A DNA stretch of 64,000 bases from Micrasema longulum (lineage: Eukaryota > Arthropoda > Insecta > Trichoptera > Brachycentridae): positions 1 to 64,000 of the forward strand of contig JAGVSM010005042.1 in the NCBI GenBank assembly GCA_022494885.1, written 5' to 3'. Position numbers and translations under genes: made by a program. Shown piece after piece: positions 11,211 to 23,284 of the stretch. The notes beneath the pieces are model-generated. The model did not search any database. It was not told the origin of the DNA and saw only the letters and a program-made list of their open reading frames with translations. Within the stretch, counting starts at the first letter, position 1, and the number at the start of each line of letters is the position of its first letter.

Positions 11211-11594
11211 AATTATACAAGCTGTTCTTTAAACCCTGTCACACCCGAAACCACGATGATCAGTATGGGCAAGAAGACATATTGGCACATTAAAATAATT
11301 TTTTAGAATGTCTCTTAAAAAGTAAAATATTTAAAAAAAAACAAATGGTTGCTTACTTCTGCAGGGGGGAGAGCGAGGGGGGCGCGGCCGTGCGGTTGAC
11401 GGTGTATCAGACTCTCCTCCTCCCCCCTCCTCATTTCTCCCCTGCAGAAATAAGCAAACATTTGTTTTTTTTAAATATTTTACTTTTTAAGAGACATTCT
11501 AAAAATTAATTTCAATGTGCCAATACGTCTTCTTGCTCATACTGATCATCGTGGCTTCGGATGTGACAGGGTTTAAAGAACACCCTGTATAATT
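11211..11594. mobile_element. foldback MITE with about 160-bp inverted arms and a GC-rich loop
   Basis: The left end AATTATACAAGCTGTTCTTT and the right end AAAGAACACCCTGTATAATT are inverse. The arms stay paired through AAGAAGACATATTGGCACAT, then AAATATTTAAAAAAAAACAAATG, and finally the CTGCAGGGG motif. The loop (about 11369-11440) is unusually G/C-rich for this window. It has no ORF. Confidence 0.8.
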
Positions 11595-12276
11595 ATTACA
11601 GTTATGAAAAATAAAAATGTTTAAAATTAAAATAAAATGTTATAAGTATCCCAGGGAATACTTTTATCTTTTATGTATATTGATAGATTAATTTTCCTTA
11701 TTTTTTTTAATACTTTTACGTAAAAATATAGACTGCATCTTTTTTCAAGAATAAAAAAAGGATAACAAATAATTACACAAAACTAATATTACTGCTTTAT
11801 ACTCCGAAAATTAAAATGAATAGATAGATATAATAAAAAACATTAGAAAAGGCATTGATGTGTTACGCTATTTTTGGTCCCACCAAGTTCTGAATTAAAC
11901 TTAAAGATACATGTGTTTAAAAATAAAAATTCATAATGACGTGCACATTTTTAGTATTAATATTGTTTTTTTATAAACGAATGCACAATTTAAAAATATA
12001 TGTTTTCTAAACAGGACCAGAAGCATAGTTTAAAAAAAACATGTTGATGTTCAATCAACAATGAATTCGTAATAATTTTAAAACGTATAATAAATAGACA
12101 CGTTACGCTGCCTACATCTAAAATAAAAGTAATATTTTTCTAAAAAAAAAAAAAAAAAGACAACTTAAATATCAAATATTTCGTTGCACTAAACATGTTC
12201 TTTTTTAAAGGGATAGAATCCATGTAAGAAAGAGATAAACATATTTTTTTAGTTAATATTATATTAGTGTAACTCG
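11595..12276. other. AT-rich intronic sequence, no gene seen
   Basis: No coding or repeat signal can be supported here, apart from an A-run near 12144-12159. Confidence 0.35.
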
Positions 12277-12440
12277 TTACTTACGAACTCGGAAGGTTCC
12301 GGGTTCGATTCCCGGTGAGAACACAAAAATTAAAATGTGATTTTTCTCAAGCCTGGGTGTTCTGTGATGTAATTCACCACTGTAGTTGGGCCTCCTGGCC
12401 TGTTGTGGTGCAAAATAAAATAAAAATTTAAAAAAATAAA
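12277..12440 (+). mobile_element. tRNA-derived SINE, family B, plus strand
   Basis: It contains a box-B-like GGTTCGATTCCC followed by GTGATTTTTCTCAAGCCTGG, TTCACCACTGTAGTTGGGCC and TGGCCTGTTGTGGTGCAAAA, ending in AATAAAATAAA. The same body appears at 40615-40690, 43662-43785, 50020-50115 and 61379-61705. An ORF through it is a chance reading. Confidence 0.7.
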
Positions 12441-12728
12441 AAATATTGTCAATTGAATTACAATAGATTCGACACTCGTTGGCAACTGTCAACATTTTTA
12501 AAAATGTACTTAAAATTTCACTAAATATCTACTTATTCCATAAATTGGATCGTATTTACGAATGAAACGCTGTTGGTATCTGGTTTTTTTTCACAGTTGC
12601 AAATTGCTTAATTGTTGAGTACCTAGGGTTTTTAATTTATTGCCGCAATTTAACACACAATGATAGTGGCTGCTCGATCAAAAGTTTAAATTTGAATAGG
12701 ATTTAAGCAAGCTTTTTTGTAAATATTT

Positions 12729-12850
12729 AAAATGTTCATTTATTTATTTATTTATTTATTCATTCAAAATTACAAAATTAAATATTTATGAACTTATTAA
12801 GGCTTTTTAGGCTATGCCCGTGTCAAGCCACAATAAATGACAATAAAAAT
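12729..12850 (-). mobile_element. LINE 3' tail, minus strand
   Basis: The minus strand reads TTGTGGCTTGACACGGGCAT and then an (AATA)n tail at 12735-12760. This resembles the 3' ends of the non-LTR elements seen at 3540 and 6120. No RT coding is left nearby. Confidence 0.45.
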
Positions 12851-14103
12851 ACGTAGTAAAATTAAATAGATCAAATTATTATGACATAGAATAACAATCT
12901 AGAAAAAAAAGGTAAATGTAATAAATAATCAAATTCCAAAGAATACAATGCAAAAAAGATAATCAGAAATAATTTTGAAAATATAAAACTATACAAATTG
13001 AGAATCACAGATAATCAAATATACAAACTAGTGGTATCAAGAAAATCAACAAAATAATAGTAAAATACAGTAGTATTAAAAAAACAAAATAAGAGTATCA
13101 TTTAAATCAACAGAAAAATAATATATACATAAAAGCATACTTGAAATTATAATTGAGATATGTATTCTAGAAACTCACTCAATACTATAGTAAGAAATAG
13201 GAGCAATAAATCATATGCCAAATAATATTACGTACTAAATTAAATTTAACAAAAATACATAATTAAAAAAAAAAACATTATATATTTATTTTTTTTAAAA
13301 ACTAAAAAAAACATTTAAAAAAACATAAAAATTATCAATGTATATAAAAAGCAAATAAAAGTAAAAAGTATGGAAGGAAAGCAGATTTGTAAATTTTTTC
13401 TAATCTCGAACTTTAAAAAAATATTATCTCGTATTTGAATTTTTTTTAATGTATTTGTATATATATTACTGATCTTTCCAACTGTTCACTATATGTGAAA
13501 ATTCATTATTTTTATAAATTTAGATAATATTATATAAGTTAGTATTGATAATATATATTGCTGGATATTTATATTAATAAATCTCCACTAATAAGCTACA
13601 GAAAGTGGCTTGGTGGGATTTTAGTTACTTAATCAATCAATATTAAAAAGTAAACATTAGGAAATTTTATTTTATTTTTCTTAATTTATACAATGGTTTC
13701 AATATGTCGGAAGAAATATATATTTGTATAATGTGTCTCAATTACATTATGAGGATAACTTTTAATTGTTAAAAATGTAAAAATGCAATTAAAGCAATTT
13801 TTCATAACACGCGACTGCTTATTTCTGCGTAACATTACACCTGATCACAATGAAAGTCTGTAGAGGAATCGGAAGGCAATTACCCACGAATTGAAATGCC
13901 ATTTTTTTCGCGCTAGTAACGCGTCTATTAAATTATACGTCATTTGATATGATGTAATAAATTTTTAATACATGTAACAATAATAAATATATTTTATATT
14001 TAAGTATAATATATCACAATAACGTGGTAGGTAAGTCAGCAATATTGTAAAATATTATGTGTAATGGGAATTGTTTGTGATATCTAATTTACGAATTGTA
14101 TGC
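12851..14103. other. very AT-rich intronic sequence, no gene seen
   Basis: No motif or repeat family is recognised. Confidence 0.35.
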
Positions 14104-14357
14104 TTAACCCTTATCTTAACAGAACGAACAGAACGAAAAAATATTTTTCAAACATTTGATGGTTGATAAGGCATCAGAATCCTGAAGAAAAATATATTCT
14201 TCGTTTTAATCTAAGTTAATTATGAATTATGATAATGCCGTTAGGAATAAAAAATATGGTAAAGCAGTTTTAACTGAATGCTGTTTTACCCGTATTTTAG
14301 TTCATGAGAAAAAAAAAATATGTATCCTATAGGATACATTGCCAAGAAAAGGGTTAA
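14104..14357. mobile_element. piggyBac-like MITE, 250 bp, with TTAA on both sides
   Basis: The left end is TTAA followed by CCCTTATCTTAACAG. The right end is CCAAGAAAAGGG followed by TTAA. The TTAA target duplication and the CCCTT termini fit piggyBac-type elements. The interior holds a TATCCTATAGGATA palindrome. Confidence 0.55.
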
Positions 14358-14387
14358 TCTATAAACTGCATATTTCAAATACAACAT

Positions 14388-14992
14388 ACAGTAGGGTAGA
14401 CTGGGTACGGTTTTTCCAGGGTATGGTTGTAACAGTAGTCGTATTATCGAGACTAAGGAATAGCGCGAAGTGTGCAAGGGGAGTGAGGAACGGCCTGCCC
14501 GTCTGAACGTTTTCGGCAATATTGCGTCAGCCATCGCGCGACACTAACGTCTGCAGAGGCCTACATGACTTTTTTACAGTAAAAAGTAAGCATTTTTATT
14601 CGATTTCGCTTAATAATTGTTGTTATACATGTACAGATAGAGTAATGAGTGTTTTTCCTTGTTATAAGTTTAAAATTAGTAGTTCAATAGCAGTAATTAC
14701 TTTCTACGTAAAGTAGTTTTGTATTGTCATGGCGGTTGTTTTTTTGCGAAGGAGTGCGTTGGGCACTGTCACAACCGCCCCTGGGGTGTGGTCGGTTGTG
14801 ACATCTTTTCTTTTTTTTCTAATTTGTTTCTATGAGTTAACCATTGTATTTAGGGACAACATTTTAGTATTTATACGTAGACAAATGTACACTTTACTAA
14901 ATAAAACACCTTCCTTTCAGCTAATTAGCATACAAACAAAATTATGGGCTATCAAATGAAAATTGTCACAACCGTACCCAGTCTACCCTAGT
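14388..14992. mobile_element. non-autonomous DNA transposon, about 600 bp
   Basis: The terminal inverted repeats are about 21 bp: TAGGGTAGACTGGGTACGGT at the left and its inverse ACCGTACCCAGTCTACCCTA at the right. Subterminal GGTTGTAAC and GTCACAACC motifs recur inside. Two short plus-strand ORFs (64 and 76 residues) show no transposase motif. The superfamily is unknown. Confidence 0.75.
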
Positions 14993-15290
14993 AAAATAAT
15001 TTTTAATTTAGTAAACGAACTGTCACGCCGTTTCTCGTACGGGTAAGCAGAGAATAGAGCGCCACACCGCTCTATATTTACTTACAGACCTTGATTCCTC
15101 TAAATCGATGCATTTTTTGGTACAATTCTTATGGCCAGATGCATCCAAATTTTATGTTTTTATCTTTACAACTGGCCTCAGTCGGCTAAATTATTTATAA
15201 TTATGCCAAAATAATAAATAAAAACATTGACTAAGCATTAAAAGGGTAAAGTAACAGAAGGAGAAAACAAAAGTCAATATTAATTTAATC

Positions 15291-15553
15291 ATCATTTCAT
15301 CATTCATTTTCTGCACCTAATGGAGCATAGGGCACTGCATTGGTACACCAATCGCAGCGTATATTGATCACTTTTGTTACATGAATGTAAGATGATCAGT
15401 CTTGCGCTTCGGGTACCAATCCAGAGACTATGAAATATTCTAGTGCGAAAACACCCTTTTAAGTAAATATTTCAAATCAACTATGTCGGGAATCGAATCC
15501 GAGACCTCTTGATTGGTAGATAAACGCGCTGACCATTACACCACGAGGCCGAC
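15291..15553 (-). mobile_element. tRNA-derived SINE, family A (copy 1)
   Basis: The minus strand begins with a tRNA-like head: box A at about GTGGTGTAATGGTCAGCG and box B at GGTCTCGGATTCGATTCCC. A body follows that includes TGGTACACCAATGCAGTGCC-like sequence. Copies at 45124-45371, 61860-62079 and 63077-63298 have the same order. Confidence 0.8.
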
Positions 15554-15644
15554 ATTATTATACATTTTTTTATATTATAATAATTTAAACGAACTTTTAA
15601 AAAATAACATAAAACAAAATAAAATCGTGCTAAATTCACTTCTA

Positions 15645-16194
15645 CAGTCCTTAAAATAAAGCTTGATTAGAACGACAGTTGTAAGCAAAAGTGACGACAT
15701 AACTTTGTAGTAACGTCTAAGAAGTGATTTATATTGACACACGAAAAATCATTCGTATCTGGCATGTTAATTATTTTTTTTTATACAATGCTTGACATAT
15801 ATATCAACATAATTATATAAAATCAGCCTTAAAACTAAAATAAACCTAATTATTAACGACGTTCTTACAAGGTCACGTCATTTTGCAAAAATGTTAGAGA
15901 TGGGCCAAATTGATCAATGTAAATCGATCGAATAAAAAATAATTCATTTGTTGTTGATCATGAAAAAAAGTACTTTATGTCTTATTTTTCAGTAAATAAT
16001 TCTCTTAAACACACTATAATAGGCTTGTTTTTGCGTTTTAATATCAATTTTCGGAAACAGAGTTTTATGTTTGCACGAAAAAACTGATAAAATCGATTTG
16101 ATCGGCACATAATCAGTGGTTAGTAATTTCCCATCACTAGTCACTTTATTTTGGCAGCTGTCATTTTAATCAAGCTATATTTTAAGGATTATAG
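15645..16194. mobile_element. TA-flanked MITE (copy 2 of the element at 834)
   Basis: It has the same inverted ends (GTCCTTAAAATAAAGCTTGA ... TCAAGCTATATTTTAAGGAT) and collinear interior as 834-1386, with scattered substitutions. It is non-coding. Confidence 0.75.
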
Positions 16195-16502
16195 GTATGA
16201 AATAAGCGTCGAGGCGAGGCGAGGGTTAGATTCCCGCCAGTTGCAAGAAAAAATCTAAGATATATTTTTATCAATCGGTCTGGGTCTCAAAGTAATAATG
16301 CGTGAACTTATAGAGAAGCCCTATTACTTTGTTTCATAGAACGCAGGCGATGTTGGTTTGTTGCTTAGCAACAAATTGGTGGCCACTTTGTTTTTTTTGA
16401 CAACATAAACATAACGGTTCGATCGGATGCTTATGTAGCTGTGCTTGGCTTTGTTTGTAAATAACTTGGATATTTACGTTATAATAAATAAAAATCGACT
16501 AT

Positions 16503-16571
16503 GGTGAATGCAGTATGTTTGGTTGCAGCAGTAGGAGCGTCAAATGTGTTAAAGGAAACAGTTTTCACAGG
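16503..16571 (+). pseudogene. possible THAP-like N-terminal fragment
   Basis: One plus-strand frame reads CSMFGCSSRSVKCVKGNSFH and then R at a potential CAG|GTTATT donor. This resembles the C-x4-C start of a THAP zinc finger, and many THAP genes have an intron at this point. The nearby ATG (16501) is in another frame, and upstream stops exclude a normal start. I treat it as a broken fragment or coincidence. Confidence 0.25.
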
Positions 16572-18950
16572 TTATTGATTTCGAATATGTTCCCATGATT
16601 TACATTGATTTTTGGCATTTATTGTCCCGAAACGTGTATTATGTTGCTTAAAAACTTTCCTTATATCAACATATTTACCTGAGATACTATTTTCTCTCAA
16701 TTTAGGAAATAAATTTGTGAATTAAAGTATGTTTACTGTTGATAATGACAGTTGATTACGGGCAATATGTCGGGGCCGCACTAGGCATCCATATAAAGTT
16801 TATTTTTTATCGAGTAGAGGTCGATTCAAATTTTGCTCTAAAATAGCAATGTTAACCTTGAAATCGCATTTAAAATGACGTGTCCAAATTTCAGGCCGAC
16901 TCGTCTCGCCGTTTCGGAGATGTGAGGGTATTTTCTACGGACGATATTCGGGAAGTCTGGGTATTTTTATATATTTTTTATAACTGACAAATCTTTAAAA
17001 ACAGAAGCTTAGCGGATTAGTCATTAAATATGTGTATACATAGTATTAAGATATATTAAAATTCTGTGTGTGTATATCGTAATTTATAAATTTTAGTAAT
17101 AATAAACAAAAAAAAAAGTGGGAATACATTTTTAAACACAGCAATGGCCAAGTGTTGTTCCTGACTTTGCTTTTGTTTAAAATATAGATTTAGTTGCATA
17201 AATATAATATATTCGATACGCAGTTTATAAATTAAACCGACTAGAAATAGGTAAAAATGTTTGTATTTTATGTAAAAAAAAGTAATACCATAAAAAAAAC
17301 CCTAGGTAAAGGTATAATTGTAGTATTTTATAATAATATATCGGGAGTTTCTCTGTAAATGCATTGCAACACCAACTAAAAACGGTACCTAAGGAACGAT
17401 TTCTGACGTAAATTAATTACTTAAATTTTTATCGACAATTTAAAAATACTATACATATATTATATACCTTGTGTTCAAATATGACCCTGAATTTGTAAAA
17501 AAAAAACACTTAAGCTCAATTATTCATATTTGACTATACTGTATTGTAATGGTAGTGGTCATGCGTGCGCACCAATGCAAAATAAATAAATAACAAACAC
17601 CACTTTGAATTTTTTTAAAGTCATAAAAAATAAACAGCGATTGATTGTATAAATTTTGCAACATGTTTATGATATTTTCAACTGCCCCTATATAATGCAT
17701 TCAAACTTCAAACACCCTGTATACCTAAAATTAAATTATTTTAATTTTAGGTTAAGATGTTGAATAATATATTGCCCCTCGGAAATAACAGTGGCTCAAC
17801 TCTAAAAGGCTGTTTTTCGGGATGATAGAACAAACACAATCGCGCTATTAGTAAACCCATATTTATTCGTAAAATCAAAGGCAAAACTTGAAGTTCAATT
17901 ACTTGTGCCATCTACATAGTTGTAAGAAGTCATATTCATATCCACATATCCTGGCTAGCTCATTCTAGATTTGTCTCTCCTACTAAACAGGCTTGGAACC
18001 TATTTGGTAGTATTTAAGTGTATTTCTTAAAGTAAGAATTTATAAGCCAGTATAAGTACTCGTTATTATTCAGCATCTTCAATACCAAACCACCATTTAT
18101 CAAATAGCAGGATTGTTTATTGTTTTCAGTAATAATGGCACAATTATCATTATGCCACTATTATTGCTTGAATTCGAGTAAATGTTTAAAGTATAACACT
18201 GACATTTTTCGCTTCTCAGTCCACATATAATGTCGTTAATTGTTCGGATAGACATATATTCAGGAACATTTCTAAATAGCACTTAATTTAAAAACAAGAA
18301 TTTTGAATCCCTGCCACTATTATCGCTCATGTAGGATATATTATTATAATTCAACATTTAAAACATCTTATTTAACACAGACGTACGTTTCAAACTCACT
18401 CATATTAGTAATGGGTTAACTAAAAAAAATGGATGAAAAATTTTCATGAACACTTAAAGAATAATTAACATTATATTATTAATATTTAGGTGTAGTGCCT
18501 AGTAAAATTGTGGTGTTAAAAAAATAATATTTTTTTAATTAGTTGCACGAAAAAAGTAAGATAAAACAATTGCTCATTTTGACAAAAACGCGACCAAATG
18601 ATGGTCGCGTTTTCGTCAAAGTGATTTATTTAACTTTTTAACTCATTGTGTGAATAGAAAAACATTAAATTGATTGAGCACAAATTAATGATAGAAAAAT
18701 TTCTTGGTCACCAATAGAATAACCAATGTTCAAAGAAAAATAATTATTTATTTACCTACCTAATTACGCAGTTCACCTAAGTGATGGCTATTGTTTAAAA
18801 ATATATTTTTAGTATGGATTCACACAGTATAATTTTTCTTAATGTGCACACAAATATTGATATTGTAAAAGTTGGTGATTCATTAAATTATTGAATTTTG
18901 AAGAGGATGCCTTAAAAAACAGTTTTCTTTCAATTAAAAATATAAATAAT
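16572..18950. other. intronic sequence, no gene seen
   Basis: The short ORFs here carry no motifs. A moderately GC-rich stretch at 16760-16940 (TTTCAGGCCGACTCGTCTCG) looks like part of an unclassified repeat, but I see no second copy in this window. Confidence 0.35.
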
Positions 18951-19150
18951 TGTCGACTTATGATTTACCCAAATATATTAATTTCAAGGACCATTTTTAA
19001 CGAATGAGGAAGTTCAGCCGTACGGGAAATTGAATAAAAATCCGTGGATTGGATATAGATCCGTGGGCCCGTGACACCAGCCACTGGACCACAACCTGGT
19101 TCTTTTACTGTTTTTCTTCGTTATTACGGTAGTAAAAACATCAAGATGTA
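18951..19150 (-). mobile_element. SINE-like repeat, family D
   Basis: The segment with TATGATTTACCCAAATATAT ... AGCCACTGGACCACAACCTG matches 27690-27845 (TATGATTTGCCCAAATATTT ... AGCCACAGGACCACAACCCG). The minus strand has a tRNA-like CCTGTGGCTAGGGTCTCGGA head in the 27.8-kb copy. Confidence 0.5.
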
Positions 19151-19670
19151 CTTGAATACAAAAATAGAAATTCATACTATAGTATTGTAGGTACTATTTT
19201 AAAAGTTAATAAATTTCGTTAGACGTAAATCTAGTACACATACGTATTCCATATACTTTCATACAAGATTTGTATATATTTAAGATGAAAAATTGTATTA
19301 TTTTATTGTAGTGAATATTCATTACAAAATAGCGATACATATATTATATGTATTTTTCAAATACATACTCCGAACGTTTCGTAACATTTTTTATATCAAT
19401 AGTAACAAGTGTATATGAATATAATATTTATACAGTATGAAAAGAGGTTGTCTTAGCGTATTTGCGTAAGTAAATAATGTGATACAGTTTGTATATTTTT
19501 TTGTTCCATAAATATTAAAATTATTAGCATTGCATAATTATTAAAATTGAAATTTATGGGTTCACGAACAGTAAGAAATGTTTTCTTTTCTAAAAATTTT
19601 CTTTTTAAAATTTAAAAAAAATAAATTATTTTCCTGCCCATGAACAATTTACACTTTGTCTCTCGAGCAC

Positions 19671-19949
19671 AGTTCACACGTAGACAATACAATAGACAGG
19701 ACAATACTGTATTGTCCCAGCTCCATTAACAATCTTGACCACGCAGGACAGAACGGTGGGACAATACAACAATTAAACCGTAGGTGTCGTTCAAACGCGG
19801 AACGCTGCGAAAATAGTCCATGTCTATGACAATGGAATCAATGATTATTAAAAGACACTTTCGTCCATAAAAGTGTCTTTTAATAACCATTTATTCAATT
19901 GGTCTGAAGCTAAGACAAGACAATATCGTATTGTCCTAGTGTGAACTAC
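19671..19949. mobile_element. MITE with 20-bp inverted repeats
   Basis: The ends are AGTTCACACGTAGACAATAC and its inverse GTATTGTCCTAGTGTGAACT. The interior holds a strong hairpin, TTATTAAAAGACACTTT...AAAGTGTCTTTTAATAA, at 19843-19885. The element is 279 bp and non-coding. Confidence 0.65.
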
Positions 19950-20004
19950 GGATTATAGAATTTTAAATTTCCACTGACTATATGTACCTACAGTTTGTTA
20001 CAAA

Positions 20005-21046
20005 TTCGTCGATATACTGATAAAACCCTCTAAATGGCAAAATTTGAGAAAACAAGTTAAACATATGAATATAATTTATAATTTTAAAAATGCAATTACG
20101 AAAATACACTACCGATCCCCCACCTTCAAGTTTTGGGTAGGTACATCGATATGTAACAAGGGGAAGCGTACCTTACGGTAAACATATCTACCGCCGTAGT
20201 TCCGTAAGTTCCGCCGAGCAGTTTTTTCTTTAATTACAATTTACTTATTTTTTTTATATTCTGAGGTAGCCAGTTTTTTTCTTAAAGGCATATTTAAAAT
20301 ATGAGAGAGAAATAAGTCAATTTTGAAGTCGAATTAAATTCTGACATAACTGTCAGTTTGGAATCCGAACGGCTAGACGCAGTGGCTAAATATTGCCGTA
20401 TTAACGTATTAGAGCATCTAGCCGTAAAAACGCTTTAAAAAAACACAGATATTATATTTTTTCTACCTTTTTAACTATTTTTCAGAGTGTACGTATTGAG
20501 ATGTCAAAAGAGCCGGCTTTGCAATACCTCGGTAGATAAATACATACGAAAGTTAAGCATACTGTCTTGGTAATTGTCAAAAGTCATATAAAAATCATGT
20601 TCAAGTTGCTTTGAAGTGGCCACTTTTTATCACAGAAGCCTATTTAAAATATAAAATAGAACAATTTTTAATTTTAATGAAGTAAGGAAAGCGGACTAAA
20701 TTTTCGGGGCCGTTCTTTGGTTGGATTCGATCATATGACGTCGAGATGACAAGTCGGTAGAACATGCCGAGGTAAATAGAGATAGTACAGAAGTTAAGTG
20801 TACCGCTTCGATATGTACAGATGAATATAGCGTTTTTAATCGCGGCACAGATATGGCTCTGCAAACGGTAAGCCTTACCTTGCCTTAAGGTAAGGTAAAG
20901 GGTTAAAGCAACTGAGATGATTTAATGTTGTCCAAAATATAAATAAGACAGGAAAAGATTTCTGTGAAGTCAAATATTCTAATTAAAATTTTCAGAGTAG
21001 GCAATAATGCATTTAGAGGGTTTTTCCGTATACCGACGATATTTTA
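20005..21046. mobile_element. inverted-repeat element with internal insertion
   Basis: The left end reads CGTCGATATACTGATAAAAC then CCTCTAAATG. The right end is the inverse (CATTTAGAGGGTTTTTCCGTATACCGACG-like). A shorter copy at 24892-25300 has the same ends plus matching sequence next to the right end (TTGTCCAAAATATAAATAAG). The extra sequence at about 20110-20890 is absent there, so it is a later insertion of unknown class. Confidence 0.55.
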
Positions 21047-21117
21047 GTTCTACTGCTATAGTAGTTACTCTGATTTTAACGGCTTCCTTTCGAAGTAATT
21101 CGTGCGGATGAATCAGA

Positions 21118-21410
21118 TTACTTCATGGAAAATCCCAAGAAATCTGGTATGGGGAATGACGTAGATTCAAAATCCACAATTGGGATATTAACAGTAGGTT
21201 TTTTCCTTTCAACTTTTCTGGGGTGAGAGTGATTGTTATTTATACAGACGATGCGATCGGCTTCAGTAAGGGCTGTGGCCTTACAGCCGTTGCTACTAGA
21301 CTTCTGGGAGCAAACCCAGCGACATCTTCCATTAGTTTGGTACCGGACAAAACAAAATCTAAAGCCTTGGTAAGTTAGCAATCTTGTTCCTCTTCTTGAT
21401 ACCAAATACC
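21118..21410 (-). CDS. mod(mdg4): FLYWCH terminal exon 4 (97 residues, long tail)
   Basis: The minus strand has two acceptors in tandem, TTTTAG|TTGCAG|GG, six bases apart. Use of the distal one starts the exon at 21410; the proximal one starts it at 21416 and adds two residues, with the phase unchanged. The finger has F17-R-F, W32-V-C34, C43 and H61-S-H63. A 34-residue tail (RKVERKKPTVNIPIVDFEST, ending FLGFSMK) follows, longer than in most exons here. It is intact and divergent from the exon 1-3 group. Confidence 0.85.
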
Positions 21411-21616
21411 CTGCAACTAAAACGACAATGTTATAGATTTGTTATGAGCGAAAAATTTAAGTCATTATAATTTGTCACAAGGCTTATTCATATATACACA
21501 ATCGAAACAGGAAGGTTGGAAGATCTTATTATAAATAATAAAAAAATAGGTAAAATTAAAAACGTCTTGTTTCCTTCCTCGTACCTATAAATAATATGTT
21601 TGAAACATTATTTGTA

Positions 21617-22440
21617 ACAATATTTTGAGTTTTTCCAAATTTGTGCAGACGAAGACTGAATTTCACCCTCTTAGTTATTAAGATCAACATATTACAACAG
21701 AGATGGAGAAGTTAAAATAATTCAGTCGGATGAATCTCGACCACATCAATAAAGGTTTCAGCTCTTAAACTTCGCATATATCAACAGATGGAAGAATTGA
21801 AGAAATATAAAGGCCTCCTGTATGTCATAATGGAGGGGATGACCGAGGGGACAAATTCTAGGGGACGCCCACGTTGAGAGTACCTGGAGGACCTATTAGA
21901 GGACGTGCGCTGCTCATCATATGTTGACTTTAAAAGAGCCGCACAAGACAGGGAGGAATGGAGGAGAAGAATGAATGTAATTGCTTGGCCAATCCCAGGA
22001 TTGAGACCAGAGAAGAAGGAAGATGTTCAAACCAGTGGCGTCTTTGATACCAAATTTCTAGTGAAGCTCAGATTTTAAGGATAAGTATAATATGCGTAAA
22101 TGTTAAGTAGGTACCTACAGTAAGGACCATGTTTGTAGGCATATTTGAGCATTTTTATATCAGTTGCTAGTTTTTTTATCTTCATAATGTGTTGATATAA
22201 TGCGAATTAAAATACATATTAGGTACTGGTAAATAGCAATGATTTCTTAGTGATTTCAGCCTCACTTGCTTCATATGCTCCTTAATAACCAGCCAATGAC
22301 AGGTTATGAACCTTGTAAATGCCTGGACTTGTATACCCTTCTGTAAAATATTCTCCATCTTTTAATAATATGTTAACATTAATTGTTGGTCAAAATTTTT
22401 GTAGACATAAACTGGATTTTATCATTGAAGAAGTTTGTCA
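21617..22440. mobile_element. repeat cluster: foldback fragments around an RT C-terminal fragment
   Basis: 21617-21790 and 22270-22440 are pieces of the 'gagtttgtccaa' family. Between them, 21830-22025 (plus) reads with one stop EYLEDLLEDVRCSSYVDFKR, AAQDREEWRRRMN and a nearby RGRPR, the usual C-terminal end of endonuclease-reverse transcriptase LINE proteins. All are non-functional. Confidence 0.55.
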
Positions 22441-22800
22441 AGATTGATTCATATTACCGAGATAGATAACATTTAAAAAATATATTTTATTTATTTAGTT
22501 CCATGATTAATCATAGCACATCATTTTGTGTAAATCTTCTAAAATTATTAACTACTACAGTACTTACTCGTATTATCTACACTGTTGTTTAGAGAATGGA
22601 ATATGGATGTCTTGTATTAGTATTTAAATATACTTTTTGAAAACTATATGTTACGCACACATAAATAAAGGTTAATAAGGATTTAACTGGACTGTACTTG
22701 ACTACAAAGATTTGTATATATGTATTCAAAACACTAAGAAATAAATATTTTAATATAAAATGAAAATCAAAGGGGGAATAAAATAATAAACTTGGTTTTT
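22441..22800. other. AT-rich intronic sequence, no gene seen
   Basis: No coding or repeat motif is recognised. Confidence 0.35.
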
Positions 22801-22816
22801 TGTATATATTTATTTT

Positions 22817-23023
22817 CTATATTTTTAAACAAGCATGGTGGATCATGAAAATATACATCAATGAAATATTCAAGGTAAAAACAAAAGATTTGAACCCACT
22901 ACTGTGTGCAGAACATTGCCATCTTTCTTTGCATCCAGACAAAATTTTATTTCCACTGAAAGTGTATAAAAGATGTACAAATAAAATATACTTTCTCGTG
23001 TTTAAAATGTTTATTTCATCCAT
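22817..23023 (-). pseudogene. degenerate FLYWCH exon
   Basis: The minus strand reads VHLLYTFSG, then KERWQCSAHSSGFKSFVFTL. The W-x-C is kept, but the second zinc Cys is Phe (GFKS where GCRS is expected). The H-x-H region is broken, with HDPP appearing only in another frame. No convincing pyrimidine-AG acceptor precedes it. The arrangement matches the exon 1-3 subfamily, so this is a decayed former exon. Confidence 0.65.
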
Positions 23024-23284
23024 AATAATTAATTTTTTTTAAAACATTAATTTAAAAAAAATATCTGTACATTGTGTGTTTATATTAAATATCAATTTCT
23101 TCCAATCCACCAAAATCACAATAAATAAGAAAAAAAAACACAGTCAACAATAGCAAATAATATAATTATTAAACAAATATGAATCATAACCTATCATAGC
23201 ACCTAAAGCAAATAACAAATAGGTGAAGCTTTTAAATACACACTTCTCGTTTTACTTTTTATATACCTTTTGTGGTATTCAATT

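Noticed and set aside
12277..12330. tRNA gene suggested by GGTTCGATTCCC
   Set aside because: There is only a box-B-like head joined to a repeated body, with no cloverleaf. It is a SINE. The same applies to the tRNA-like heads near 15540, 45360, 50040, 61690, 62070 and 62480.
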